DNA of 61,794 nucleotides, from assembly GCA_947652855.1 (NCBI GenBank), contig CANTEO010000004.1, forward strand, positions 1 through 61,794, in the 5' to 3' direction. A program made the position numbers and the translations under genes. The notes below the pieces were generated by a model. The model was not told the origin of the DNA. It ran no database searches and saw only the letters and a program-made list of their open reading frames with translations. The DNA is from an uncultured Roseburia sp. Lineage in GTDB: Bacteria > Bacillota > Clostridia > Lachnospirales > Lachnospiraceae. The number at the start of each line of letters is the position of its first letter. Position 1 is the stretch's first letter. Positions 7,139-15,225 of this stretch are shown piece by piece.

Positions 7139-8437
7139 CTATACAATAAGATACGCGTCGCTGCTTAAGCGCCTGCTCACCCTGCCCCTCACAAGCGTAT
7201 TCGCAAGCTCACCCTCCGCCTTCACGGCAACCTTCACATACTCTTTCGTGTATCCTGAAAAATACCGCCCGCCTTCCCATACGAACGGCTCCTCCAAAAG
7301 CGCCTCCACCTCTTTGCCCACATAATACTCCCGAAACTCCTCCGACATCCTCTCTGAAAGGGAAATCAGCTCCCTGCTCCGCCTGGCCTTTATAGGCTCC
7401 GGAACCTGCCGCGGCATCTTAGCGGCCTTTGTGCCGTCCCGCCTGGAGTATTTGAAGATATGCATCTCATAAAAACGGATGCGCCGCAAAAACGCTTCCG
7501 TCGCCGCAAACTCTTCCTCCGTCTCTCCCGGAAACCCTACAATCACGTCCGTCGTAATCGCCGGGTGCAAAAAATACTTCCGCAGAAAGCCGCAGCTCCT
7601 TTCATATTCCAATGCGGTGTATCTCCGGTTCATCCGCTTTAGCGTCGCGTCGCAGCCGCTTTGCAAAGAGAGATGGAACTGCGGGCAGACGCTCTCTATC
7701 CCGGCGACTTCCCGCGCAAATTCCTCCGTCACGACGCCAGGCTCCAGGGAGCCAAGCCGAATCCGGCAAATGCCTTCTACCTTAGCCGTTTCCTGAATTA
7801 AGCGCAGCAGGCTCTCCCCAATGTCCGTCCCATAGGAGCTTAAATGGATCCCAGAAAGCACCACTTCTTTGCAGCCGTTTCCCGCAAGCGCCCGGATCTC
7901 ATCTAACGCGTCGGAAAACGCCCGGCTCCTGACCCTGCCCCTGGCATACGGAATGATGCAATAGCTGCAAAATTGGTTGCAGCCGTCCTGCACTTTGACG
8001 AACGCCCTCGTATGCTCCGCCGCCTTTGTCATGCAAAGCGGCTCATACGCTGTCTCCCCGCCAATCTCCAAAACGGCCCTTCCCTTTTCCTTCCTATCGA
8101 AAAACGCCTCTATCGCATCGCAAAGCTCCCCTTTTTGATTGTTGCCAAGCACGATGTCCACATCCCCATACAGCGCGTCCCCTTTTTCCTGCGCGTAGCA
8201 TCCCACCGCCACAACGGCCGCGTCCGGGTTGGCCCGCCTCGCCCGGCGCAGCATCTGCCTTGACTTTTTGTCCGCGACGTTAGTTACGGTGCAGGTGTTT
8301 ACGACATACACATCCGCCCGCTCCGAAAAGTCCACGATCTCATACCCGGCCTCCGTCAACATCTGACGCATGGCTTCCGTCTCGTATGCGTTCACTTTAC
8401 AGCCCAGGTTATGCAGGGCTGCTTTTCTTGTATCCAT
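7139..8437 (-). CDS. mtaB: tRNA t6A37 methylthiotransferase MtaB
   Basis: 432 residues. Radical-SAM methylthiotransferase that turns t6A into ms2t6A at position 37 of tRNAs decoding ANN codons. The N-terminal UPF0004 domain opens with the NLGCKVNAYE motif (10-19) and has cluster Cys13, Cys49 and Cys80; the radical-SAM cluster is C153-x3-C157-x2-C160 in DGCNQFCSYC; a TRAM-like tail binds RNA. The KVNAYE form identifies MtaB and not MiaB or RimO. GGAGGTGA precedes the ATG. It is flanked by the two palindromic repeats together with the HPr-like gene. Confidence 0.93.
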   Translation of the reverse strand: MDTRKAALHNLGCKVNAYETEAMRQMLTEAGYEIVDFSERADVYVVNTCTVTNVADKKSRQMLRRARRANPDAAVVAVGCYAQEKGDALYGDVDIVLGNNQKGELCDAIEAFFDRKEKGRAVLEIGGETAYEPLCMTKAAEHTRAFVKVQDGCNQFCSYCIIPYARGRVRSRAFSDALDEIRALAGNGCKEVVLSGIHLSSYGTDIGESLLRLIQETAKVEGICRIRLGSLEPGVVTEEFAREVAGIESVCPQFHLSLQSGCDATLKRMNRRYTALEYERSCGFLRKYFLHPAITTDVIVGFPGETEEEFAATEAFLRRIRFYEMHIFKYSRRDGTKAAKMPRQVPEPIKARRSRELISLSERMSEEFREYYVGKEVEALLEEPFVWEGGRYFSGYTKEYVKVAVKAEGELANTLVRGRVSRRLSSDAYLIV

Positions 8438-8462
8438 CTCACTCTCACCTCCAAAAATAGGA

Positions 8463-8491
8463 TTGACTTTTCTCCAAAAAACAAGTACTAT
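8463..8491 (+). promoter_or_regulatory. Promoter of the HPr-like gene
   Basis: TTGACT (8463-8468), 17-nt spacer, TACTAT (8486-8491). Start of transcription near 8498, about 33 nt before the ATG. Confidence 0.6.
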
Positions 8492-8530
8492 GATAGTAAT
8501 TCATTATTGTTTTTAAGGAGGATAACATAT

Positions 8531-8761
8531 ATGAAAACGGTGCAGATTTCTTTAAATTCCATTGACAAGGTAAAAGCCTTCGTCAACACTGTGACAAGGT
8601 TCGATTATGACTTCGACCTGATTTCCGGAAGGTACACAATTGACGCGAAATCCATCATGGGCATCTTCAGCCTGGATTTATCCAAGCCGATCGACCTCGC
8701 CATCCACGTAGAGGGCGATGAGTCCGACATCATGGAGGCTTTGGCTCCCTATATCGTATAA
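8531..8761 (+). CDS. HPr-like protein without the catalytic histidine (Crh-like)
   Basis: 76 residues with the HPr fold pattern. The regulatory serine block is well kept, AKSIMGIFSL (39-48), with Ser41 matching HPr Ser46, the site of HPr kinase. The phosphotransfer loop, normally GLHARPA around residue 15, reads NSIDKVKAF and has no His, so it cannot carry phosphate for sugar uptake. This is the arrangement of Bacillus Crh, a CcpA co-repressor, although the family resemblance here is only by that logic. AAGGAGG is 10 nt before ATG 8531; the longer upstream frame lacks one. Single-gene unit with its own promoter and terminator. Confidence 0.8.
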   Translation: MKTVQISLNSIDKVKAFVNTVTRFDYDFDLISGRYTIDAKSIMGIFSLDLSKPIDLAIHVEGDESDIMEALAPYIV

Positions 8762-8775
8762 GCGTCCAGCCAGGC

Positions 8776-8809
8776 AAACAGCTTCTTTTCATTAAGAAGC
8801 TGTTTTTTT
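8776..8809 (+). terminator. Rho-independent terminator of the HPr-like gene
   Basis: AAACAGCTTCTT (8776-8787) pairs with AAGAAGCTGTTT (8794-8805), followed by a T run to 8809. The T run is shared with the first bases of repeat copy B. Confidence 0.9.
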
Positions 8810-8880
8810 ATCTTATAGGAATGACCTTGTCACGCTAACGCGTGAAAGTATCTTTCCTATAAGATAAAAATAATATGCGC
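8805..8880 (+). repeat. 76-nt palindromic element, copy B
   Basis: Inverted copy of 6980-7055. Outer arms TTTTTATCTTATAGGAA (8805-8821) and complement (8854-8870); the inner arms and TAAC loop are the same as in copy A. Compared with A, one G-C pair has become T-A on both sides. It lies between the HPr-like terminator and the end of thiI. Confidence 0.85.
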
Positions 8881-8886
8881 GCTGCC

Positions 8887-10080
8887 CTACCCTTCAATCA
8901 GAATGGCTTCCGCCGTGTCGAGCGCGGCCTGCACCAATCCCTCAATTTTTCCCTCCAGCTTTTTCTCAGAACGCTCAATCACTTTTAAGATTGGCTTCGT
9001 CACCGGATGCTTCGCCACAAAAATCGTGCAGCAGTCCTCATAGGGCTGAATGCTTGTCTCAAACGCGCCGATCCGCTCTGACACTTCTACGATCTCACTT
9101 TTGTCAAACCCAATCAGCGGACGGTACACCGGAAGGCCGCACACCGCGTCCGTCGTCAAAAGCGACTGCATCGTCTGGCTCGCGACCTGGCCGATGCTCT
9201 CTCCCGTCACTAGCCCAAGGCAACGTCCCTGCTCGGCAAAACGCTCCGCAATCCGCATCATATAGCGGCGCATGATAATGGTAAGCTCCTCGTGCGGGCA
9301 ATGCTCATAGATTGCAAGCTGAATGTCCGTGAAGTTGACGACAGTAAGCCGAATCGGGCCTGCGTGCCTTGCGACAATTTTCGCCAAATCCACCACCTTC
9401 TGCTTCGCCCGCTCGCTCGTATAGGGAGGGGCATGAAAATACACCGCGTCAATCGCGACGCCCCGCTTCGCGATCATATAGCCCGCCACAGGGCTGTCAA
9501 TCCCGCCGGAAAGCAAAAGCATCGCCTTCCCGCCTGTCCCATAGGGCATCCCGCCCGGGCCTTTGATTTCCGTGGAATAGAGGTTCACCTCCTCCCGGAT
9601 CTCCACGCAGACGAAAAGCTCTGGATGATGGACGTCCACTTTCATGCCTGGATACGCGTCCAAAATCCTCTCGCCAAGGGCGGCGTTTAGCTCCATGGAG
9701 GTCATCGGGTAATTCTTCCTGGCCCGCCTGGAATGCACCTTAAACGTCGCGCTTTGCCCTGGGCAGACAGCGCCCACATAGTCCACAACATCCTTCGCCA
9801 GCTGCTCAAACCCCTCGTCCTGCAACAGCACGACCGGGCAGACGCCCACAATCCCAAACACGCGAAGCAGCGCGTCCATCACTTCCTCATAGTCATATTC
9901 GCCCAACGCGTCAACATAAATCCTGCCCTGCAGGCGGCGCACTGCAAACTCCCCCTCCACCGGCTTCATGACCTGACGGATCCGGCTGACAAGCGCGTCC
10001 TCAAAAATCCTCCGGTTCTTTCCCTTTATCGCGATTTCCGCATATTTGATTAAAAATGATTTGTATTTGATTTCGTTCAT
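8887..10080 (-). CDS. thiI: tRNA 4-thiouridine synthase ThiI
   Basis: 397 residues: ferredoxin-like start, THUMP domain (about 60-165) and PP-loop ATPase with SGGIDSP (191-197). It adenylates uridine 8 of tRNA and adds sulfur to give s4U; in many bacteria it also serves thiamine synthesis. The Cys in DAVCGLPVYRP is the usual persulfide-handling position. There is no C-terminal rhodanese domain, the normal short form of Firmicutes, in which sulfur comes directly from a desulfurase. That desulfurase is the next gene upstream, ending 2 nt before this start. Confidence 0.94.
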   Translation of the reverse strand: MNEIKYKSFLIKYAEIAIKGKNRRIFEDALVSRIRQVMKPVEGEFAVRRLQGRIYVDALGEYDYEEVMDALLRVFGIVGVCPVVLLQDEGFEQLAKDVVDYVGAVCPGQSATFKVHSRRARKNYPMTSMELNAALGERILDAYPGMKVDVHHPELFVCVEIREEVNLYSTEIKGPGGMPYGTGGKAMLLLSGGIDSPVAGYMIAKRGVAIDAVYFHAPPYTSERAKQKVVDLAKIVARHAGPIRLTVVNFTDIQLAIYEHCPHEELTIIMRRYMMRIAERFAEQGRCLGLVTGESIGQVASQTMQSLLTTDAVCGLPVYRPLIGFDKSEIVEVSERIGAFETSIQPYEDCCTIFVAKHPVTKPILKVIERSEKKLEGKIEGLVQAALDTAEAILIEG

Positions 10081-10081
10081 C

Positions 10082-11236
10082 TTATTTCCTCGTAAATTTT
10101 CTCAAAAACGGGACAAGCTCCCGAAGGCAGCCCGCCGCATATAAAATTTCCTCTTCCGTCGTCTCAGCGCAGAAGCTAAAGCGCACCGTGGAAGGAAGGA
10201 GCTCCTGCTTTAAGCCAATCGCCAACAGCGTCCTGCTGACGGAAGGCTTATTGGACGAGCAGGCGCTCCCTGCCGAGACATACACGCCACGTTCCTCCAA
10301 GGCGTGAAGCAATACCTCGCTGCGCACGCCCTCGACGGAGACGCTCACGATATGCGGGGCGAACCGCTCCCCGGACTCCCCGGTCACTGTGACGCCTTCT
10401 ATCTTCTTCACTTCTTGAATGAGCCGCTCCCGCAAGAAGCGCAAATGGGAGGCGTTTTTTTCTAAATCCTGATAAGCCAAAGATGCCGCCTCCCCTAAGG
10501 CCGCAATCCCCGGCACGTTTTCCGTCCCCGATCGGATCCCCTTCTGCTGCCCGCCGCCAAAAAGCACCGGGGAAAGCTTCGTCTTTTCCCTGACGTACAA
10601 AAACCCCACTCCCTTTGGCCCGTTGATTTTATGCCCGCTGACAGAAAGCAGGTCCGCGTCCAGCTTTTTGGGATGCACCGGCATCTTTCCATACGCCTGA
10701 ATGGCATCCACATGGATCAATGCGTTTTTGGCCTTCTTTCGTATCCGACGGGCCGCCTCCTCCACCGGCTCTACCGTCCCAATCTCATTGTTCACTAACA
10801 TCATGGACACCAGCGCCGTGTCCTCCGTCAGAGCCTCCTCCAGGGCGTCCAGGCAAAGCACGCCGTCCGCGTCCACCGGAAGGGCCGTCAGGCGGCATCC
10901 GTCTTCCTCCAGGGCTTTGCACGGCTCCCAGACCGACGCGTGCTCAATCTGCGTCGTGATGATATGCCTTCCCGCCCGGCGGTTCGCCCTTGCGCCGCCC
11001 AAAATCGCCAGGTTATTGGATTCCGTCCCGCCGGAAGTGAATACGATCTCTTTTTCCGACGCCTTTAACGTTTTTGCGATCTTCTCCTTCGCCTCTTTGA
11101 CATATGCCTCCGCCCTCGCCCCCATAGAATGGAGGGAGGAGGGATTGCCGTATTCCTCCGTCAAAAGCCGGATCATAAGCTCCATAGCCTGCCCGCAGCA
11201 TTTCGTCGTCGCGGAATTGTCCAAATATGCCTCCAT
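10082..11236 (-). CDS. Cysteine desulfurase, NifS/IscS family (ThiI partner)
   Basis: 384 residues. PLP enzyme that takes sulfur from cysteine as a protein persulfide. The PLP Lys203 is in SGHKINGPKG and the catalytic Cys326 in SAGSACSSNKP; the start LDNSATTK is standard. Its stop is 1 nt from the thiI start, the same pairing as NifZ-ThiI in Bacillus, so its main client is probably ThiI. GAGGTG precedes the ATG. General iron-sulfur supply cannot be excluded. Confidence 0.92.
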   Translation of the reverse strand: MEAYLDNSATTKCCGQAMELMIRLLTEEYGNPSSLHSMGARAEAYVKEAKEKIAKTLKASEKEIVFTSGGTESNNLAILGGARANRRAGRHIITTQIEHASVWEPCKALEEDGCRLTALPVDADGVLCLDALEEALTEDTALVSMMLVNNEIGTVEPVEEAARRIRKKAKNALIHVDAIQAYGKMPVHPKKLDADLLSVSGHKINGPKGVGFLYVREKTKLSPVLFGGGQQKGIRSGTENVPGIAALGEAASLAYQDLEKNASHLRFLRERLIQEVKKIEGVTVTGESGERFAPHIVSVSVEGVRSEVLLHALEERGVYVSAGSACSSNKPSVSRTLLAIGLKQELLPSTVRFSFCAETTEEEILYAAGCLRELVPFLRKFTRK

Positions 11237-11258
11237 AAAACACCTCGATTTCTTACTG

Positions 11259-12008
11259 TCAGCCTTTGGCCCCTAAAAGCTCCAATTGCAGCATCAGCAT
11301 GGACAGCGTGGAAATGCCCGCCGTGTCGGTGCGCAAAATCCGCCTGCCCAAAGAGACCAGCCGCATCTTTCCCTCCACCAGGGCAATCTCCTCTTTCGAG
11401 AAGCCGCCTTCCGGCCCTATCATCACGCTGATGGAATCTCCTTTTTGTATGGAAAGAAGCGCATCCCGCATCGAGTCCATCCCCCGCTCGTTCTCATAGG
11501 GAACCAGACGCACATCGCACGATAAGGCATATTCCGCCGCGGCCTCAAACGGCATGACGGGATGGATGCTTGGGATGACGCTGCGCTTCGACTGCTTGGC
11601 CGCAGACTCCGCAAGCTTCTGCCAGCGGACGATCCGCGCGGCTTCTTTCTTTGCGTCCAGCTTCACCACGCAGTAGCGCATCGCCACCGGGATGATCTCA
11701 TGCACGCCCAGCTCCACCGCCTTCTCAATGACGGTTTCCATGCGGCTTCCTTTTGGGATTCCCTGAAACAGGCGGATCTTCCCGCAAAGCTCTGTGGAAG
11801 GGGCGTCTTCCTTTAAAAGATCCGCCTGCACGAAGGTATCTGTAATTTCAGACAGCTCGCAGAAATAATCCCGCCCATTTTGGCTGCTGACGCGGATTTT
11901 CTCCCCGGCCTTCATGCGCAGCACGTTTTTGATGTGGTTGACGTCTGAACCCGTAATTGTGACAAATTCCCTGCCAATCTGCGCTTCTTCGACAAAAAAC
12001 TGATGCAT
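11259..12008 (-). CDS. rsmE: 16S rRNA m3U1498 methyltransferase RsmE
   Basis: 249 residues of the SPOUT family: N-terminal PUA-like domain starting MHQFFVEEAQI, then the knot with MIGPEGGFSKEEI and LGRRILRTDTAG. It methylates N3 of uridine 1498 in 16S rRNA. The ribosome site AAGGAG lies inside the last codons of prmA, so the two are translationally linked, the usual prmA-rsmE pair. Confidence 0.93.
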   Translation of the reverse strand: MHQFFVEEAQIGREFVTITGSDVNHIKNVLRMKAGEKIRVSSQNGRDYFCELSEITDTFVQADLLKEDAPSTELCGKIRLFQGIPKGSRMETVIEKAVELGVHEIIPVAMRYCVVKLDAKKEAARIVRWQKLAESAAKQSKRSVIPSIHPVMPFEAAAEYALSCDVRLVPYENERGMDSMRDALLSIQKGDSISVMIGPEGGFSKEEIALVEGKMRLVSLGRRILRTDTAGISTLSMLMLQLELLGAKG

Positions 12009-12011
12009 CGC

Positions 12012-12971
12012 TTACTCCTTTATGGCGGTGATCCCGACCCATTCTCCCTGATGGGCGACCTTTTGGACGCGCATCCCGCAAGCCTCAATGGCCGCCTTCA
12101 CTTCCTCCTCCTTAAAGTCGATGATCCCGGAAGAGATAAATGTCCCGCCCGGCTTTAAGCAGGAATAGACGACTGGCGCCATCGGCACGATGACCTCGGC
12201 CAGGATATTCGCGGCCACAATGTCATAGCAGGCCTCCCCTACCGTTTCCCTTAGCTTGCTGTCATCCAGGAGGTTTCCCTTATAAAACCGGAACAAATCG
12301 TCTGTCAAGCGGTTCACGCGCATATTTTCCCTGGCGGAGCTCATACAGTTCTCATCAATGTCCGTCCCAACGACGGACGCCGCTCCCAGCTTTAAGGCGG
12401 CGATGGAGAGGATGCCGCTGCCGCATCCGATGTCCAGGACGTTTAGCCCCTCCCTGCCCCGGATATGACGGGAAAGCTCCCGGATACAAAGCTGCGTCGT
12501 CTCGTGCTTTCCCGTCCCAAATGACACGCCCGGGTCAATCTCAATCAAAACCTTATCCCGATCCTCTTCCTTCCACTCCTCCCAGGTCGGCTTGATGACA
12601 ATGTCCTCTATCGTAAAGGAATGAAAGAACTCTTTCCAGTTGTTCATCCAGTCTACGTCCTGCGTCTCGCTGGAATGGATGCTGCCTTCCCCCACATCCG
12701 CAAACTGACGCTGCCACTGAATCCCTTCCTTTACCTGCGCAAGCAAAGCGTCATGGCTTACGCCGCTTTCCAAATAGAAGCTGACAAAGCTGACCCCATC
12801 GTCCGGGGCAAGCTCGGGCAGAAAGTCAATGAACATATCCGCCTGATCTTCTTTTGTCAACGGGACGTTATTCTCAATCTCCACTCCTTCTATTCCAAGC
12901 TCCATCAGCATCGCGCCAATCAGATCCTCCGCCTGCGTCGTCGTCTTTATGGTGAATTTATCCCACTTCAA
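12012..12971 (-). CDS. prmA: Ribosomal protein L11 methyltransferase PrmA
   Basis: 319 residues from the TTG at 12969-12971, which gives the family's normal MKWDKFTIKTTTQAEDL start. SAM-binding VLDIGCGSGILSIAALKLG is central; the N-terminal third is the L11-recognition domain. The frame runs further upstream through a terminator-like hairpin, so the longer form is unlikely. The best SD candidate is GGGAG 11 nt before the TTG; a GTG at 12983 is the alternative. PrmA trimethylates L11; loss is usually tolerated. Confidence 0.88.
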   Translation of the reverse strand: MKWDKFTIKTTTQAEDLIGAMLMELGIEGVEIENNVPLTKEDQADMFIDFLPELAPDDGVSFVSFYLESGVSHDALLAQVKEGIQWQRQFADVGEGSIHSSETQDVDWMNNWKEFFHSFTIEDIVIKPTWEEWKEEDRDKVLIEIDPGVSFGTGKHETTQLCIRELSRHIRGREGLNVLDIGCGSGILSIAALKLGAASVVGTDIDENCMSSARENMRVNRLTDDLFRFYKGNLLDDSKLRETVGEACYDIVAANILAEVIVPMAPVVYSCLKPGGTFISSGIIDFKEEEVKAAIEACGMRVQKVAHQGEWVGITAIKE

Positions 12972-12994
12972 TCCTATGCCCACTCCCGTCTGTT

Positions 12995-13027
12995 GAAAAA
13001 TCAAACACCCCGCAGCAAGCCGCGGGG
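12995..13027 (-). terminator. Terminator-like hairpin between the J-domain gene and prmA
   Basis: Minus strand CCCCGC, eight-base loop, GCGGGG, then TGTTTGATTTTT. A second inverted repeat (TTGCGGC 13032-13038 with its complement at 13061-13067) lies just upstream. It ends the J-domain transcript or attenuates prmA. Confidence 0.6.
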
Positions 13028-13079
13028 CAATTTGCGGCTCCTTCAAACCATTGCATAAAAGCCGCAATCCTTGTTTCGT

Positions 13080-13601
13080 TTAATTGTGAAATACGCTGCT
13101 CCTCGGCCCTTCCAGCCGCTCCCTCAAAGACTCATATTCCTGATTGATGACCTGAAGCACCTTCGTGTCTCCCGCCACATTGTCAGGATGGTAAATTTTA
13201 ATCAAATCCTTATATCGCTTCTTCAAGGAGCGTATATTCTTCACTCCTGTAAAAAACATGGAAACGGCCACGCCCTTTAAGTCAGATTCCTCATCGCCAG
13301 GCCCGCCGGGATGCGTGCGCTCCAGCTGCTCCCGCTCCGCGGCCAAGCTGCGCCATCCTTCCTCTAACATCTTCCATTCCATGTCAAAAATGCGCTTTTC
13401 CCGTTCCAGGCGCTTCTCCTCAAATGCCTTTTCCCTTAGAAACTCCTGTCGCTCAAAATCCAAACGCTTCTGCTGCCGCCTAAGCTCTGAGAGCTTATCG
13501 GAATAGCTCCTGTCGCCCGATTGATCGTCAGCCATTTTCTTAAAATGCCATTTGGAAATCGCATTTACGGCATCATCCACCATTGCATATGCCTGATCCA
13601 T
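13080..13601 (-). CDS. C-terminal J-domain protein with central coiled coil
   Basis: 173 residues. Residues 30-100 are a dense Arg/Lys/Glu helix (coiled coil); 115-170 form a J-domain with SLKKRYKDLIKIYHPDN, the HPD triad at 138-140. J-domains stimulate DnaK ATPase, so this is a likely specialised Hsp70 partner. Not DnaJ: no Gly/Phe region or zinc centre. It sits apart from the dnaK operon by about 370 nt on the same strand. Client unknown. Confidence 0.8.
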   Translation of the reverse strand: MDQAYAMVDDAVNAISKWHFKKMADDQSGDRSYSDKLSELRRQQKRLDFERQEFLREKAFEEKRLEREKRIFDMEWKMLEEGWRSLAAEREQLERTHPGGPGDEESDLKGVAVSMFFTGVKNIRSLKKRYKDLIKIYHPDNVAGDTKVLQVINQEYESLRERLEGPRSSVFHN

Positions 13602-13969
13602 ATCCTGTTTCCTTTCCGCAGAATGCGCATCCTTTGTCCCATGTCACACATTGCCTCAACACGCTTCAAACCGGCCGAAAAACGCACCGCCCCGCCAAAA
13701 ATGCAGCTTCACTTCCGGCAAGTCAAGATATTGCGCCAAATCGGCCATCGACTGCAATTAGGATACAACATCTAGAAAGCGGCAACAATAGGAAAATAGT
13801 ACTAGAAAAAATCGAACTGCTTCGGAATCAATGTGATTTCATTAGGAAGCGCCATCCCTTTCCTGCTCAAAATTTTTTAACGCCCGCTGTGTTTTTCGAA
13901 GCGATGGCGCTTTCTGAGCAAAAAGGGACGGCGGTTTCGGTCAATGTAACAGAACGATCAAAAATATCC
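13602..13969. other. Gene-free 368-nt stretch with interleaved inverted repeats
   Basis: No credible gene on either strand. Near the dnaJ end there are two inverted repeats arranged a-b-a'-b': AAGCGCCATC (13847-13856) with its complement at 13903-13912, and CCCTTT..TGCTCA (13856-13869) with TGAGCA..AAAGGG (13915-13927). The order is that of an H-type pseudoknot. No clean T-tract terminator for dnaJ was found. Confidence 0.5.
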
Positions 13970-15142
13970 CTACAGATCTTCTAAGGACTCTTTTATTTTC
14001 TCCTTAAAGCTTTTTTTCCGGTGCTTTTCCTTCTCCGGCGGCTTGCCTTGGGCGTTTAAGGAGTTTCCGGTTTCCGCGTCGAATTTGCGCAGCGCCTCTT
14101 TTGCCGCCTCATTTAATCCTGTCGGAACCTGAACCACAAGCGTCACATAATGATCGCCGCGCACCGCCTTGCTCCGAAGCGAAGGCACGCCCTTGCCTTT
14201 TAAGCGGATGCGGGTGTCGGTCTGCGTCCCCGGCTTCACCTCATACAAAATATCGCCGTCCACCGTATTGATGCGCACTTCCCCGCCAAGCGCGGCCTGC
14301 GCATAGGAAATCGGCGCGGTGGAATAAATGTTCATGTCCTGCCTCTGGAAAATCGGGTGCCTGGACACAATCACCTCCACCAAAAGGTCGCCTCTTGGCC
14401 CGCCGTTCCTGCCCGGCTCCCCTTTCTCCCGAATCCTGACGCTCTGCCCGCTGTCAATGCCCGCCGGGACGGAAACCTTGATCCGCTTCTTAGACGCGAT
14501 ATAGCCGCTCCCACGGCAGGAAGAGCATTTTTCCTTAATCACCTTTCCGGAGCCGTTGCATTCCGGGCAGGTCTGCACGTTCTGCATCATGCCAAACAGG
14601 GACTGCTGCGTATACATGACCTTCCCTTTCCCGCCGCACTTTGCGCAGGTCTCCGGGGATGTTCCCGGCTTCGCCCCCGTGCCATGGCACGTCTTGCACG
14701 CATCCTTTAAGACAATTTCCAGCTCTTTTTCACATCCAGAAATGGACTCCTCAAACGTAATCCGCACGCTGGCGCGCAGGTTCGCCCCTTTCCTCGGCGC
14801 ATTGGCGTCCGCGCCGCGCCGCCCGCCGCCAAAGAAATCGCCAAACAGGTCGCTGAAAATGTCGCCCATGTCCATGCCGGAGAAATCAAAGCCGCCCGCT
14901 CCCCCTGCGCCGCCTTCAAACGCCGCGTGGCCAAACTGATCGTACTGCCTTCTCTTGTCCGCGTCGCTAAGCACGGCATAGGCTTCCTGGACTTCCTTAA
15001 ATTTCTGCTCCGCATCCTTATCCCCCGGATTCATGTCCGGGTGATATTTTTTGGCAAGCTGTCGGAACGCTTTCTTTAAGGCTGCGTCATCCGCCGTCTT
15101 GTCAACGCCCAGCACCTCATAATAATCTCTTTTCTCTGCCAT
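13970..15142 (-). CDS. dnaJ: Chaperone DnaJ (Hsp40)
   Basis: 390 residues from the ATG at 15142 (MAEKRDYYEVLG); the longer frame adds a hairpin region and is rejected. J-domain 1-70 with HPD in KYHPDMNPG, Gly/Phe-rich linker (about 75-120), four zinc repeats (CKTCHGTG, CAKCGGKG, CPECNGSG, CSSCRGSG) and two C-terminal substrate domains. It delivers unfolded clients to DnaK and triggers ATP hydrolysis. GAGGG is well placed. Last gene of the heat-shock operon. Confidence 0.96.
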   Translation of the reverse strand: MAEKRDYYEVLGVDKTADDAALKKAFRQLAKKYHPDMNPGDKDAEQKFKEVQEAYAVLSDADKRRQYDQFGHAAFEGGAGGAGGFDFSGMDMGDIFSDLFGDFFGGGRRGADANAPRKGANLRASVRITFEESISGCEKELEIVLKDACKTCHGTGAKPGTSPETCAKCGGKGKVMYTQQSLFGMMQNVQTCPECNGSGKVIKEKCSSCRGSGYIASKKRIKVSVPAGIDSGQSVRIREKGEPGRNGGPRGDLLVEVIVSRHPIFQRQDMNIYSTAPISYAQAALGGEVRINTVDGDILYEVKPGTQTDTRIRLKGKGVPSLRSKAVRGDHYVTLVVQVPTGLNEAAKEALRKFDAETGNSLNAQGKPPEKEKHRKKSFKEKIKESLEDL

Positions 15143-15178
15143 ATCACACACCCTCTTTGAACAATGAACAGCAACCGC

Positions 15179-15221
15179 CATTCAGCCTTCGGCTGAACCT
15201 CTTCCAGTCGAAGGCTGAATG
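15179..15221 (-). other. Intergenic hairpin between dnaK and dnaJ
   Basis: CATTCAGCCTTCG (15179-15191) is perfectly repeated inverted at 15209-15221, a 13-bp stem. A smaller hairpin, TTCAGCC-TTC-GGCTGAA (15181-15197), can form instead. Without a T run it looks like a processing or stability element and not a terminator. Confidence 0.7.
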
Positions 15222-15225
15222 TAAG

